This document shows, piece after piece, positions 51,515 through 61,661 of a stretch of 64,000 bases of DNA. The position numbers and the translations under genes are program-made. The number at the start of each line of letters is the position of its first letter. Within the stretch, counting starts at the first letter, position 1. The DNA comes from Campanula takesimana. Its lineage: Eukaryota; Streptophyta; Magnoliopsida; Asterales; Campanulaceae. The notes beneath the pieces are model-generated. The model was not told the origin of the DNA, made no database searches, and was given only the letters and a program-made list of their open reading frames with translations. Where the stretch lies: NCBI GenBank assembly GCA_026119855.1, contig JAOWBW010000359.1:806001-870000 (forward strand). Reading direction: 5' to 3'.

Positions 51515-53620
51515 CTGTCGCGACCCCGGACCCCGCGGGCCCCGAGACCGCGATCTGGACGCCGACTCTAAAACCCAAAACTGTGAAATACTGAAGTTAA
51601 AAATTCCATTTGACACCAAAAGGTGATACACAAGGTTTTGAAAATCAACTTGAACAACAAAGTAACACTAGTACAAACTCCATAAGTTTATACACCAAAG
51701 TTACAAAATACACAATCCTAATGACGTCAATGTTGGTTCCAATATCCCAAAATGGTTACACATTTACATAATGTAAACCAACCTATAATATCCTTCCCCA
51801 AAAGATCGGATCCACTCTCGACGTCCTCGCTCTCGTGATCAGCGAAACTAATCCTTAGCACCTGGGGGGGGTTAAGGAAAAACAAAGATAAAAGAAAAGG
51901 GGGTGAGATAAATCTCAATAAGTTACTAATGCAACTACATGACATGCTATGATGCAATAAGAAATAAACAATAATAATTATCACGTAGCACATAGCAAAT
52001 ATCATATATCAGGTGGCAGCGGAAATAAAACACATAACAAAGGATATAGCCAAGGTTTTCCAAACCGGAACATCCAAATAAAGGATCGCTGCGCAGCTTC
52101 AATAATCAACAAATCCTCATCTTCATAATAGCATGAAAGCCGAAGAGAAACCCCGGTACCGGAACCAATAACCAAGAAGTGTCACAAGGGACGGGAGACA
52201 TGCCACAAAGTCATGCTCCAAGAAGCTAAAATTCACACAAAGGAGCTAGCTCTTATCACATCCAAGGCCAATCTGGAGGAGGGTAATAATGGGGCAAAAC
52301 AATGGTCAACATCACAATGGACTTGGCCGTGCCATCATAACGTCTCGCATCGCCCAAACACACACAAAATACCAGCTGGACTTTCAAATAAATGCTAAGT
52401 AATAAAATACTAGCTCGATAAACAACAAAGGATTCCAAAGTAGGGAATCATTCCAATTAAATCACCACAAAGGTAAACCAATACTAACTGCACATCAAAG
52501 GTGAATCACATTCCCAACAATGATAATTAATCAAACTCCATATCATATTTATTCACAAAGGAATCAAATCCACACAATAAAGTGTTCCACGGTGTTATCT
52601 TAAGTTAATTAGAAGGATTAAGCCTAAACTAGTTAAGCCATTTGGTTTAAACAAGCAAAAGGGCAAAATTCCTGGAACAGGGGCGGGCGGGCGCCTGGAA
52701 TAGGGTCAGGCGGGCGCTTGAGTTGGCAGAAGGTCAGGTCTTCAGAAATGACATGTAGGCGGGCGCCTGGAGGGGGTCAGGCGGGCGCCTGGTCTACGGA
52801 CAGGGAAGAAAACAGAGCTGGGTTTCTCCAAGTTCATACCAAAATAACCCCAAATCCTTACCATCCCTAAATCAACCAAAATCAAGACTTCCAACACCCA
52901 TACTAAGGTACCCAAACCACATTTAACTAAAAAGGGGATCTTAACAACACTCTTGATCAATCAAAGCCAAGAATCAAACTCAACATTTAAATCAATCACC
53001 ATTTTCACCCAAAACTCAAATAAATTCAAAATAAATTCGAAACTCAATCAAACTTCAAATATAACATATCAAACATCATATAAACATGATATGAACATTT
53101 TAGCATCATAATGGGGAAAAGTAACTTACTTGTAAATTCTCAAAGTTGATGGATTTCGATTCTTTTTGGCTTCCTACGATCCTATCGACGATCTAAACAA
53201 GGTTTACGTTTTAAGAAATGAGAAATGATGAGAGGAAGAAGGAGTAAATGAAGAGAGAAGATAAAGAAGAAAACTTACCCAAATTTGCTAGAGAGAGGAA
53301 GAGAGATGCTGGGAAGAAGAATGGTGAGGGTGAGGGAGGAGGTGAGGGAAATAGGGAGTAGGGGGAAATTATTTTGAAAAGTTACAATTAGGGCCCCTCC
53401 CTTACACTACCCAATTCAATACTCCCACTAACAACTAAAACCCAACACTTCTATACTAGCACAAATGACCCAATACAAAGCTAGGCATAAATATTATAAC
53501 ACATAAATTGCACACATAATTATTTAAATAAATAATAATTTAAATAAATAAGCAAGCAAATAATTAAATAAAAATCATTTAATTACTATTAAAATAGAGC
53601 CTATATTTCGGGTCGTGACA
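51515..53620 (-). repeat. Chromo-1 5' LTR
   Basis: 2106 bp, partner of 44743-46845; GC sites at 52681-52793. Followed by the TCTAG duplication. Confidence 0.93.
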
Positions 53621-53880
53621 TCTAGAGCTTGTACCAACTCTTCCCTGGTGAGCCCATTAGGATCGACTGTGTTGTCACCCCCACTACTACTTCCTGCCGG
53701 ACTTGTCATTCGAAGAAGTCTGAGTGAAGCTGCTGATGAATTGTCAGACTCGGCACTAACCAGACGACGACCCGGAACCCTGGCCCACTTCTTACGGGCT
53801 GCGGATGAGAGGGAGGTTCATTTCAGACTTGGGCATCAATCTTAGGCTAGTGTTTGGGAAAAGGCTTAGGCTCATGCAAC
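53621..53880 (-). pseudogene. Tat-3 gag, N-terminal fragment
   Basis: Encodes RRLVSAESDNSSAASLRLLR, SPAGSSSGGDNTVDPNG and TREELVQAL, which continue in frame at 44742 when Chromo-1 and one TCTAG are removed. Likely starts near 53875 at ATGAGCCTAAGC-like sequence (Tat-2 gag begins MHEPSPSPK); a frameshift near 53830 blurs the start. Confidence 0.7.
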
Positions 53881-53944
53881 ATGAAATTTTACTATCTTTA
53901 TAGGGCAAGATTTCTCTTCTTTTTCGCAACTAATCTAAACCCTG

Positions 53945-54061
53945 GATCAATGGAGGCCATCACTACGCCTATAGACCCCTCGTTTTTCACCTGTATTGCA
54001 CAATCCCAAGGATGGACTATCCCGGGCGAGGGTCCTATAGGGCACGCAGCTTCCACCGGCC
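53945..54061 (-). ncRNA. Conserved leader hairpin (Tat-3 copy)
   Basis: Same structure as 19841-19954: outer stem with GTGGAAGCT and GGCCTCCA, middle stem CCTATAGGACCCTCG/CGAGGGGTCTATAGG, inner hairpin CCCGGGAT facing ATCCTTGGG (bulge and G-U pairs), then GTGCAATACAGGTGAAAAA. Inner stem bases differ from Tat-2 but still pair. Confidence 0.6.
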
Positions 54062-55290
54062 GAAAGAAGCCAAACCTAGGGTCTAGTGCGTCACAAAGTT
54101 CCAATGCACGGGCCATTATTATCATAGTTAAGCCCCGGCTAAGGTTAAGATTAACTTAACGCTTTAACGAAATTCCGGCATGACCACGTTTAACGAGGGG
54201 TCTCGGACCTTAGCCTTGGTCTTAAATATGATTAGGAAGTGTCAAGCATTAGAGCTTAATGACGCGGTGTCATCCTATCCTTAATACATGAATTTGGTTA
54301 ATTATGGTTGGAATTAATGCGTAAGTCAAGGACCGGGTCAAAGATGACCTTGGTCACACTCTCTTTTACGAGGAGTCGTGACTCGGGCGTTAACTTGGCC
54401 ATAATTAGTGATTGGACACGTATTAAGGATGTGATGACATGAGCTAGACCAAAAACCAACCAAGGTCACGGTATTTGTGTGTCACGGACAAGTGTGGTTG
54501 ACTCAGCTCGGAAGGGGAGGTGGAATGGACCCGTGCGCGCGAGAAGGGCACAAGAGCACCAATCTAGCTGCATCGTGGCATCCATCCCGGGTTTAAAGGG
54601 TTTTTGGAACATGCACAAGGTCTAGTGCGCGTTGTGTGAAGCCTTCTATGTTCCCTTTTGAGTCAAATAGAAATTTTCAATGTGTTTTAATATCATGAGC
54701 ATGAGCAAGAGTATATACAAAACATGGACAAACAATTTAAACAAGTAATTTGGACAAGTAATCAAGCAAAGATATGAATAAGCGAGAGTCAAAATTTGTA
54801 CATGGAAAGGTTGTGCACAACCAAAGGTTTTTGAAACCAAAATTTTACAAGAAGAACAACCTTTTGAAAATCATTTGTACAAAAAGGTTGTGCACAACAA
54901 AAGAATTTGAGAAACCAAAACTTTTATAAAAAGGGTAATGCACATGAGGCTTTGAAAACCCAATTTTATGTCCAAAAGATTTGTGCATTACCAAAAGGGA
55001 CCATCAGAATGTTTCTGCCCTGCACAAAATTGTTAACTTGAAACATTCTGTAGGCCCAGCAAAACCAGCCGTACGACTAGGGATGTCGTTCCATTATTTT
55101 TGCAAATTTTCAACTTCTGATCATCAAGCCCCAGTTTATTGCAATCCCAGAACAGTTTCATTCCCAGAAATCAAAACAGAAACATAAAATACACACAAAA
55201 CACACACAAAGTCAACAAACGGGGACGGGAGTTTGACCCACACAAGAATGCCTCTGAATCTTCTAAAAAGAAGTTCAAAAACACTCCATT
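54062..55290 (-). other. Tat-3 5' leader with TTGTGCACAA palindromes
   Basis: Non-coding. At 54790-54990 diverged repeats carry GGTTGTGCACAACC, TTGTGCACAAC, TAATGCACA and TTGTGCATTA at intervals of about 50-80 bp; the right arm has matching sites at 58485-58720. No open frame of substance. Confidence 0.6.
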
Positions 55291-55308
55291 CCCCAGCGGA
55301 GTGGCCAC
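55291..55308 (-). other. Tat-3 primer binding site
   Basis: Minus strand GTGGCCACTCCGCTGGGG after the LTR; differs from the intact right-arm site by one base (C for G at position 5). Confidence 0.7.
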
Positions 55309-56811
55309 TGTGAGGATCCCCCCCTGGGGGCGAAACGAGTTCGTTTCGAGGAAGAAAAGCCAAACACGTGTAACTTACCAAACTTAACGGAGTCGCCACA
55401 TTTGTTAACTTTTAACCCAACAAATGAAAATGGTTAGAGATTTATGAGTTCGGAGGTCAGGTTACGGCTTGGGAAGAGTTTTACGTCACCTAAGCTGCCT
55501 CGAACAAAGCCGAGTCTCCCTTGTGCTTGTTAACGAAAGTGCATGTGTGTGTGTGTGTGTATTTAACAAAAAACTGCGAAGTTAACTGATTATCGATTTT
55601 AACAGAACAAAAGGGGTTCATTTGTACAGATCTTGACAGAACAAGACAGAAAAGAAAAATTGTCCCTCTGACCCAACTTAGCCGTACGGCTATACAAGGT
55701 CTTCCAGGGGATTTTACAGTTTGTCCAGAAAATGTCCAGTTTCAGGCAGAAACAGAGCATTCTACTGAAACTGGACTGAACTGTTTATTTTCAGTTTGCA
55801 TTTTAACAAACAAGCTTTGATTAACATCATTCCTATGCTCATTAATCACTAAATGGACCCCAAATACATGAACTTGGGTGTGATTGAGGCAATCATTGGA
55901 GAAAAATTAGAAAAGGTGATGAAAGTGGCCTTTTAGCCAAGATGACCATTTTGATGAGTAAAGATGCAAACTTTACCATCAAAATGGGATCTTCATAAAG
56001 ATTAAACCTTTAGGGATAACAAAATGACATAAAGATTGAATCTTTATGACCCAAATGTGGGATTTTAGGCCAAATCAAGGTTGGGATGATAAAGATTGGA
56101 ACTTTATCACCCAACATGATCATCATGGCCAAATATGAACAATATTGACATAAAGATGGATGCTTTCACCATAAAAATGGATCATCAAGCTATTTAAAGA
56201 CAAGAAATTAACAAATCATGATCTTCTTTAGGTTTTAACCCTTTATCACATACATGGATGTGAAGGCACCTTGAAGCATCTCATGATTTGGTTCCAAGAT
56301 ACATATAACAAGAATATAAGGTGCTTGAAAGGACAAGACTTGCAATATAAATGTGCTTGACAAGGGCAAGGCTTGAAATTCTAAGAAATAAATAACATGA
56401 ACAAGAACAAGAGAGTTTAAGATGGAGAGAAGATGGGGAGAAGGAGGCTTCCCCTATGGTGGTTATGGCCTATCTTCCTCTCTTTTCACTCAAGTATTTG
56501 GTGGTGTTTCACTCAGACTGTACTTCTGCAGAGTTTCACCTACAAAACTATGTCCCCCCCCCCCCTGAAATGATCAGTAAGGGTCTCAATTTATAGGGAC
56601 TGAAGGTGCCTAAACCAGCCGTACGGCTAGGCCCTTCCCGCGTCCAAACCATCAGTACGGCTCAGCCTGGCGAGCTTCTGGATTTTTCCAAGTTTAATTC
56701 CAGAGTAGTCCTGGAATTTTAAGTTTATCCTAGTGAGGTCCCAGCCTATCAGATTATCCCTGAATGGGGCTAAGAGTTCCTCTAAGTTGGTCGATTTCAG
56801 ATTTGGGTACT
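55309..56811 (-). repeat. Tat-3 5' LTR (outer end truncated by a few bases)
   Basis: 1503 bp ending GGATCCTCACA at the primer site. U3 has AGCCGTACGGCT-type palindromes (56617-56628 and variant to 56655) 20-60 bp upstream of a minus-strand TATA box CTATAAATT (56588-56596). A second palindrome at 55680-55691 lies further in. A GT microsatellite is at 55547-55561 and a C run at 56553-56564. Confidence 0.85.
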
Positions 56812-58130
56812 TGTAAGTACCGCAATCTGAAACCGACCTATCTTAGAGGTAGCCTTAGCACCGTTTCAGGGATAAGCTGATAGGCCAGGACCTCCTTAGG
56901 ATAAACTATAAATTTCAGGACTACTCTGGTATAAAATCGAAAAAATCCAGAAGCTCGCCAGGCTCAGCCGTACGGATGATTTGGGAACTAGAGGGGCCTA
57001 GCCGTACGGATGGTTTGGGCGCCCTCAGTCCCTATAAATAGAACCCCTTGCTGATCATTTCAGGGGGGGAGAAATACACATTAGAGAGGTCACTCTGCTG
57101 GAATTGCCACAGAGAAAGAGTGAGAGTGATCACATACAAAAAGGAGAGAAGAAAGGAAGATTGGCCTTAACCATCATAGGTAAAGCCACCTCCCCCCTCC
57201 TTTCTCTTCATCTTACTCCTATTTTCTTTCTTATATCTTGGTTATACATGTATTTACTATTCATTCATGCAAAGACTTGTCCATTTCAAGTACCTTTTGT
57301 TTCTTGCAAGACTTGTCCATTATCAAGCACTATATATATCTATCTATTACATTACTATCTTGTCCAAGCTATGAGAAGTTCAAAGGTGCCCTCCATACCT
57401 TGTATGGAAGAGGTTCTAAACCTAGACACTCATAGACTTGTTGATTGTCATTTATATTCCTTATTCATGTAAATGGTATGCTTGTTTGGCCATGATAATC
57501 ATGAGGGTGATGAAACCTTAGTGTTCATCACTTTCCTCTTTGGTTTAGCCTCAAAATCCCACTTTTGGGTCAAAAAGATTCAATCTTTATGTGTTATTTT
57601 GACTCTTGGAAGGATTTTAAGTCATAAAATGTCATCTTGGTGATAAAGTTCTAATATTTATTCACCGAATGACCAACTTTGGTCCAAAGGGGACATTCAT
57701 CAACTTTCTTGATTTTCTCCTATGATTGCTCATGATCACACACAAATACTTGTCTTTGGGGACCAAGTGATGATCATTTAGCATAGGAATGATGTTATAA
57801 AACTTGTAAAATGATTTCTTGCAAACTGGGATCACAAACAGTTTGTCCAGCTTCAGACAGAATACCCTGTTTCTGTTCTGAACTGGACTGTTCATGAGCA
57901 AACTGTAAAACCCCAAGATCGCCTCCTCCAGCCGTATGGCTACTTTACGTAAAAACTCCTCCTAAGTTGTAACCTGACCTCCGAACCTTTGAACTCAAAC
58001 CTTTATCATTTTGTTGGGTTTAAAATTAACAAAATGTGGCGACTCCGTTAAATTTGACCGGTTCCCGTGTTTGGCATTTTGTCCTCGTGCGAACCTCACG
58101 TGTTTCGCCACCGAGGACGGGATCCTTACA
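56812..58130 (+). repeat. Tat-4 5' LTR
   Basis: Plus-strand LTR, TGTAAGTACC...GATCCTTACA, 1319 bp, homologue of the Tat-3 LTR. Palindromes AGCCGTACGGA at 56966 and 57000, then the TATA box CTATAAATA at 57032-57040; further copies at 57930 and, in the leader, 58363. Confidence 0.85.
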
Positions 58131-59640
58131 GTGGCGACTCCGCTGGGGATATAGAGTGCTTTCGGACTTCTTTCTAGAAGGTTCGGGGGCGCTCTTGTGT
58201 GGGTCAAACTCCCGTTCCCGTTAGTTGACTTCTTGCATATTTGTGTGTGTTTGCTGTTTCTGTTTGAACTGTTTTGAGTACGTACGTTCTGGAAACACAA
58301 TAAGCTGGGGCTTGATGATCAGAAGTTGGAGAAACTGATAAAAACCTTCACCCTCTTGCTTTAGCCGTACGGCTACTTTGGGTAGGGACCAGAATGTTGC
58401 CAATTAATAGTTTGGTGCAGGGCTGCAACATTCTGGGTGCCCCTCTGCTTCTACTTGTCCAGGTTCCAAATTTACAGTCTTACTTGTGCACATTACCTTC
58501 ATTCTTTTGGCCAAAACTTGGTTTTAAAAGGTAATAAAACTTGGTTATGCATGATCTTTTGTCAATAAAATGGTTTCCAAAACCTCGTCGTGCATAACCC
58601 CTTTTTTTTGTAAGGGTTTTTTTGAGTCTCCTCGTGGTGCACAAATCGCTTTGTATAAAAGGGTTTCAATGTAAAATATTTCTTTTGCAAAAGTTTGATT
58701 CAAAATTCTTTGTTGTGCACAACTTGGTACATGTACAAGTTTTGGTCTTTGTTTGCCTATATTCTTTGATTTGTTGTGTATAGATTGCTCAATTCATGCT
58801 TGTTCATATCTTGCTTATGCCATGCTCATGATATCGAAAAACGGATTGAAAATCTCTCTTTTTACTCAAAAAAGGAGCATAGAATGACTTCACACCATGC
58901 GCACTTGACCGTGCACGTTCCAAATACCCTTTAAACCCGGGGTGGATGCCACGATGCAGCTCGTTGGGCGCTCTTGTTCCTTTCGATGCGCGCACGGGTC
59001 CATCCCACCTTCCCTTCCGAACCAAGTCAACCACACTTGTCTGTGACACACAAATACCGTGACTATGGTTGGTTTTTGGTCTAGTTCACGTCACCACATC
59101 CTTGATACGTTCTCAAAGCTCATTGTGGCCAAATTAATGCCCGAGTTGTGACTCCCTGATGAAATTCAAGCGTGACCTAACCAGCCTCCAACTCGTGTGT
59201 TAGTGATGACCGCAATTAGCAAGGGCCATGTACTAAGGATAGGGTGACACTGTGTCGTTAAGCCCTAATGAACGAGTTATTTTAATCATCCTTAAGCCCA
59301 TGGTCAAGGATCGAGACACCTCATTCAAAATGAGGTCATGACGGAATGTCGGCGCAGCCTTCGGTGTAGCCTTCGGGGAAAAGTCTCGATTCCGACTGGG
59401 GCTTAACCATGATTAGGATGACCCGCGTATTGGGAACCTTACGATGCACTAGACCCTAGGTTCACTTCTTTTGATCAGTGGAAGCCGCGTGCCCTATAGG
59501 ACCCTCGCCCGGGATAGTCCGTCCTTGGGAGCGTGCAATACAGGTGAAAAACGAGGGGTCTATAGGCGTAGTGTTGGCCTCCACTGATCCAGGATTTAGA
59601 ATAGTTACGAAAAAGAAGAGCAATCTTTTCCAACCAATTA
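58131..59640 (+). mobile_element. Tat-4: primer site and leader of a truncated + strand Tat copy
   Basis: Primer site GTGGCGACTCCGCTGGGGA at 58131-58149, then a leader homologous to Tat-3's in opposite orientation. It stops near 59640, just where gag should begin (TTCCAACCAATTAGGA also precedes gag in Tat-2). No + strand gag follows. T and A runs at 59748-59790 mark the region of the break. Open frames here are not genes. Confidence 0.75.
59473..59589 (+). ncRNA. Conserved leader hairpin (Tat-4 copy)
   Basis: Best-paired copy: outer stem GATCAGTGGAAGCC/GGCCTCCACTGATC with one mismatch, middle stem CCTATAGGACCCTCG/CGAGGGGTCTATAGG, inner CCCGGGAT facing the TCCTTGGG side, then GCGTGCAATACAGGTGAAAA. 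See 19841-19954. Confidence 0.62.
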
Positions 59641-59986
59641 GGAATAAGACATGCCTTGAGAAAAATGAAATAACGAAAGTTGGGCCCTTGAATTGTGCAC
59701 CAATGTTTGTTTATGCGACAAAACCGGCCGAGATAATCCAAGGAATAAATGATTTTTTTTTATTTTTTTTTTAAGAAAAAAAAAGACAGAAAAGAAAAAG
59801 AGAATTGCTAAATTCATCAAAACGCTTGGCTTGGGTTTCTTCCCCCTAAAAAAAAGAGTTAAACTTGTTATCCCCTTCGAGTCAGTATCCCTTGTGTGTC
59901 GAGTTTTGTTTTACTTCGAAGCATGACTTCCCGAAAAATCCTTCCACGGTGCCCTTACGGTTTGTCGGTCTTGTGAATCATAGGGA

Positions 59987-60590
59987 GTGATGGAAGCCCG
60001 CTTTGAAAGCATCGAAAGGGTCATGAGTGCCCTACAACAAATGGTGAGGAGACTGGAATACGACCAGGGTCGTCTATTGGGAATCGTGGCTAGGATGCAA
60101 GAAAAGCCAGCCCCAGATTTGGAGGAAGAGATACAAAAGATGTGGGTCAAGATGGTGTACCCATGTCTTCGTGAGCTTTTGAAAGACCGTGAGAATGATT
60201 GGCACCAAGAAAGGAAAAGCGTGAGGGAGGAAATGAACTCACAGAGCCGCATTCAGCAGGAGGACATGAGGAACATCCAAGCCTGCATGCACACAGTGGT
60301 GGATGCAATCCTAGATATCCGAACATATCTCAGAAATCATCCACGCTTGAAGAATTCCCCCATCGAGCCTGCCCAAACGACCCCGGGGTGCCTAGGGAGT
60401 CTGCCTCCCCAACTTTCAATCTGATACCGGGGGACATCGATCTCGCAGTGGCTCTCGAAGTGGTCGCCGCAGGGGAGATGGTGCCTCAAGCTCAGGGTCA
60501 ATGCACCTACTGCTCAAACTCCCAGGGGAAACAATAGAGGAGGATCCTCAGGTTTCTTCCGCAACGTATTCAACCGCGTCGGTCGCTAAA
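59987..60590 (+). pseudogene. Antisense accessory ORF of Tat-5 (coiled-coil, basic tail)
   Basis: Frame 59990-60424 (start M at 59990) encodes a coiled coil (RFESIERVMSALQQMVRRLE, EIQKMWVKMVYPCLRELLKD). After a slip near 60425 come an Arg/Ser-rich stretch (GHRSRSGSRSGRRRG) and then, in a third frame, RGNNRGGSSGFFRNVFNRVG with a stop near 60588. It occupies the position of the PMD genes in the other Tat elements and resembles the coiled-coil plus basic tail of the Tat-1 PMD exon 4, but no PMD core is visible. Possibly the C-terminal remnant of such a gene. Confidence 0.5.
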
Positions 60591-60737
60591 AGAAATTTTA
60601 GGTGTTTCTACATAGTCCTTGGTTGCCAAGCCAAGATGTTTAAGTTGTATTTTTCATGTTTTTGAAGCATGTTTGTATTTCTGAAATTTCAACGTGGGGA
60701 ATAAGAGTTTCCAATTAGAACAGACCGAACCCGAAGG

Positions 60738-60791
60738 TTGCCTACGTTCCTCTTTTACAACAGACTAAGAGGCTCAGGTCACCGTAGTTCG
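60738..60791 (-). other. Post-integrase hairpin H2 (Tat-5 copy)
   Basis: Minus strand: GAACTACGGTGACCTGAGC, CCTCTT pairing with AAGAGG, AACGTAGGCAACC. Inner stem differs from Tat-2 and Tat-3 (CCCCTT/AAGGGG) by a compensated base pair. Confidence 0.7.
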
Positions 60792-60836
60792 ACTCAATTA
60801 CACTCTTGACACTTATGCGCGCCTCCTTTCTTTTAC

Positions 60837-60868
60837 CTAGAGCCTCCCTTTTGGGTTTTCAACTCTAG
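60837..60868 (-). other. Post-integrase hairpin H3 (Tat-5 copy)
   Basis: On the + strand CTAGAG pairs with CTCTAG around CCTCCCTTTTGGGTTTTCAA; inner CCC/GGG. Confidence 0.65.
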
Positions 60869-60927
60869 TGGGGCTCTCTTTTGGCGCTTTTTTTTTAGAC
60901 TCGATGGGATAATGAGGCTGTGCGTCT

Positions 60928-61661
60928 CTAAGCATAGTACTTCTTCAGCTTGTCGAGATTGAAGGGCTGAACGAGGTCTTCTCCAGTCTCATTTGCAAGG
61001 AAAACGTCTCCTCCGGATTGAATCTTCTTGATAATATAAGGGCCTAACCATGGAGATTTCCACTTTCCCCGAGTGTCGACATAACTGGGGGGTTTCTCCC
61101 GTAAAATAAGATCTCCTACCTTAATGTTTCGGCTCTTGACCCTTTTGTTGAAGGCTCGAGCCACTCTTCGTTGGTAAGCACGGATGTGTTCCAATGCTAG
61201 CAAACGCTTCTCGTCGAGCAATGCCAAATCCTCATGGCAATTTTTGAACCAATCAATTTCGGATATTTGATTCTCAAGGAGCACCCTCATAGAAGGAATC
61301 TTGAGCTCGATTGGAAGTACTGCTTCCATTCCATAAGATAATGAGTATGGGTTAGCCCCTGTTGGCGTCCGGACAGATGTGCGGTATCCCCACAGTGCTA
61401 GCGGTAGCTTTTTGGGCCAATCTATCCCAGTGACTGCCATCTTCCTGATTATGTTTTCGAGGGTTTTATTAACGGCCTCGACTGCTCCATTCGCTTGAGG
61501 GCGATAAGGAGAAGACTTGTGCCTTTGTACCTTAAACTTGTCAAGCAATAGGTTGACTTGCCTTCAAAGTGAGTACCATTATCAGAGATAATCTTATAGG
61601 GGACCCCATATCTGTAGAAGATGTTTGTTCGGATGAAATCTGCCACTTTCTTAGCATTCAA
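60928..61661 (-). pseudogene. Tat-5 integrase, core end and C-terminal domain
   Basis: Frames 61661-61449 (YRYGVPYKIISDNGTHFEGK, second Asp) and 61548-60928 (HKSSPYRPQANGAVEAVNK with the Glu; VGDLILREKPPSY; SPWLGPYIIKKIQSGGDVFL). One-base slip near 61550. Ends KLKKYYA with stop at 60928, then H3. Confidence 0.87.

Larger units (their letters stand above)
44743..53620 (-). mobile_element. Chromo-1: complete Ty3/gypsy chromovirus, 8878 bp
   Basis: LTRs 44743-46845 and 51515-53620 (2103 and 2106 bp) with TGTCACGACCC...GGTCGCGACA ends. Target duplication TCTAG at 44738-44742 and 53621-53625. tRNA-Met primer site and polypurine tract present. The pol ends in a chromodomain-like segment after integrase, placing it with chromoviruses (Tekay/Del-like). 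LTRs differ at roughly a dozen positions by eye, mostly one-base length changes in homopolymers. Inserted in Tat-3 gag, whose frame is continuous across the duplication. Confidence 0.94.
24315..56811 (-). mobile_element. Tat-3: outer Tat-lineage element, interrupted by three insertions
   Basis: Reading leftward from its 5' LTR (55309-56811): primer site, leader, gag, protease, G-patch ORF, RT, RNase H, archaeal RNase H, integrase, hairpins, antisense PMD remnant and tandem repeats down to 24315, where Tat-1-family sequence begins. The 3' LTR is not seen; it may lie left of Tat-1, outside the window. gag is split at 34187/42643, 42860/44005 and 44742/53621 by Copia-1, hAT-1 and Chromo-1. Removing each insertion with one target duplication gives a continuous gag reading frame across each junction. 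Frameshifts and stops elsewhere indicate an old copy. Confidence 0.85.
53881..59640. repeat. Large imperfect inverted repeat, two Tat LTR-plus-leader arms head-to-head
   Basis: Left arm 53881-56811 (minus-strand Tat-3 leader and LTR) and right arm 56812-about 59640 (plus-strand LTR and leader) are reverse complements along their length, with roughly 80-88% identity by eye. The axis is at GGTACT|TGTAAGTACC around 56811/56812, where the right LTR begins with its TG end and the left LTR lacks its last few bases. Confidence 0.85.

Noticed and set aside
55136..55399. Short ORFs across the Tat-3 LTR and primer site
   Set aside because: They cross the LTR/primer-site boundary, which is non-coding in this lineage.
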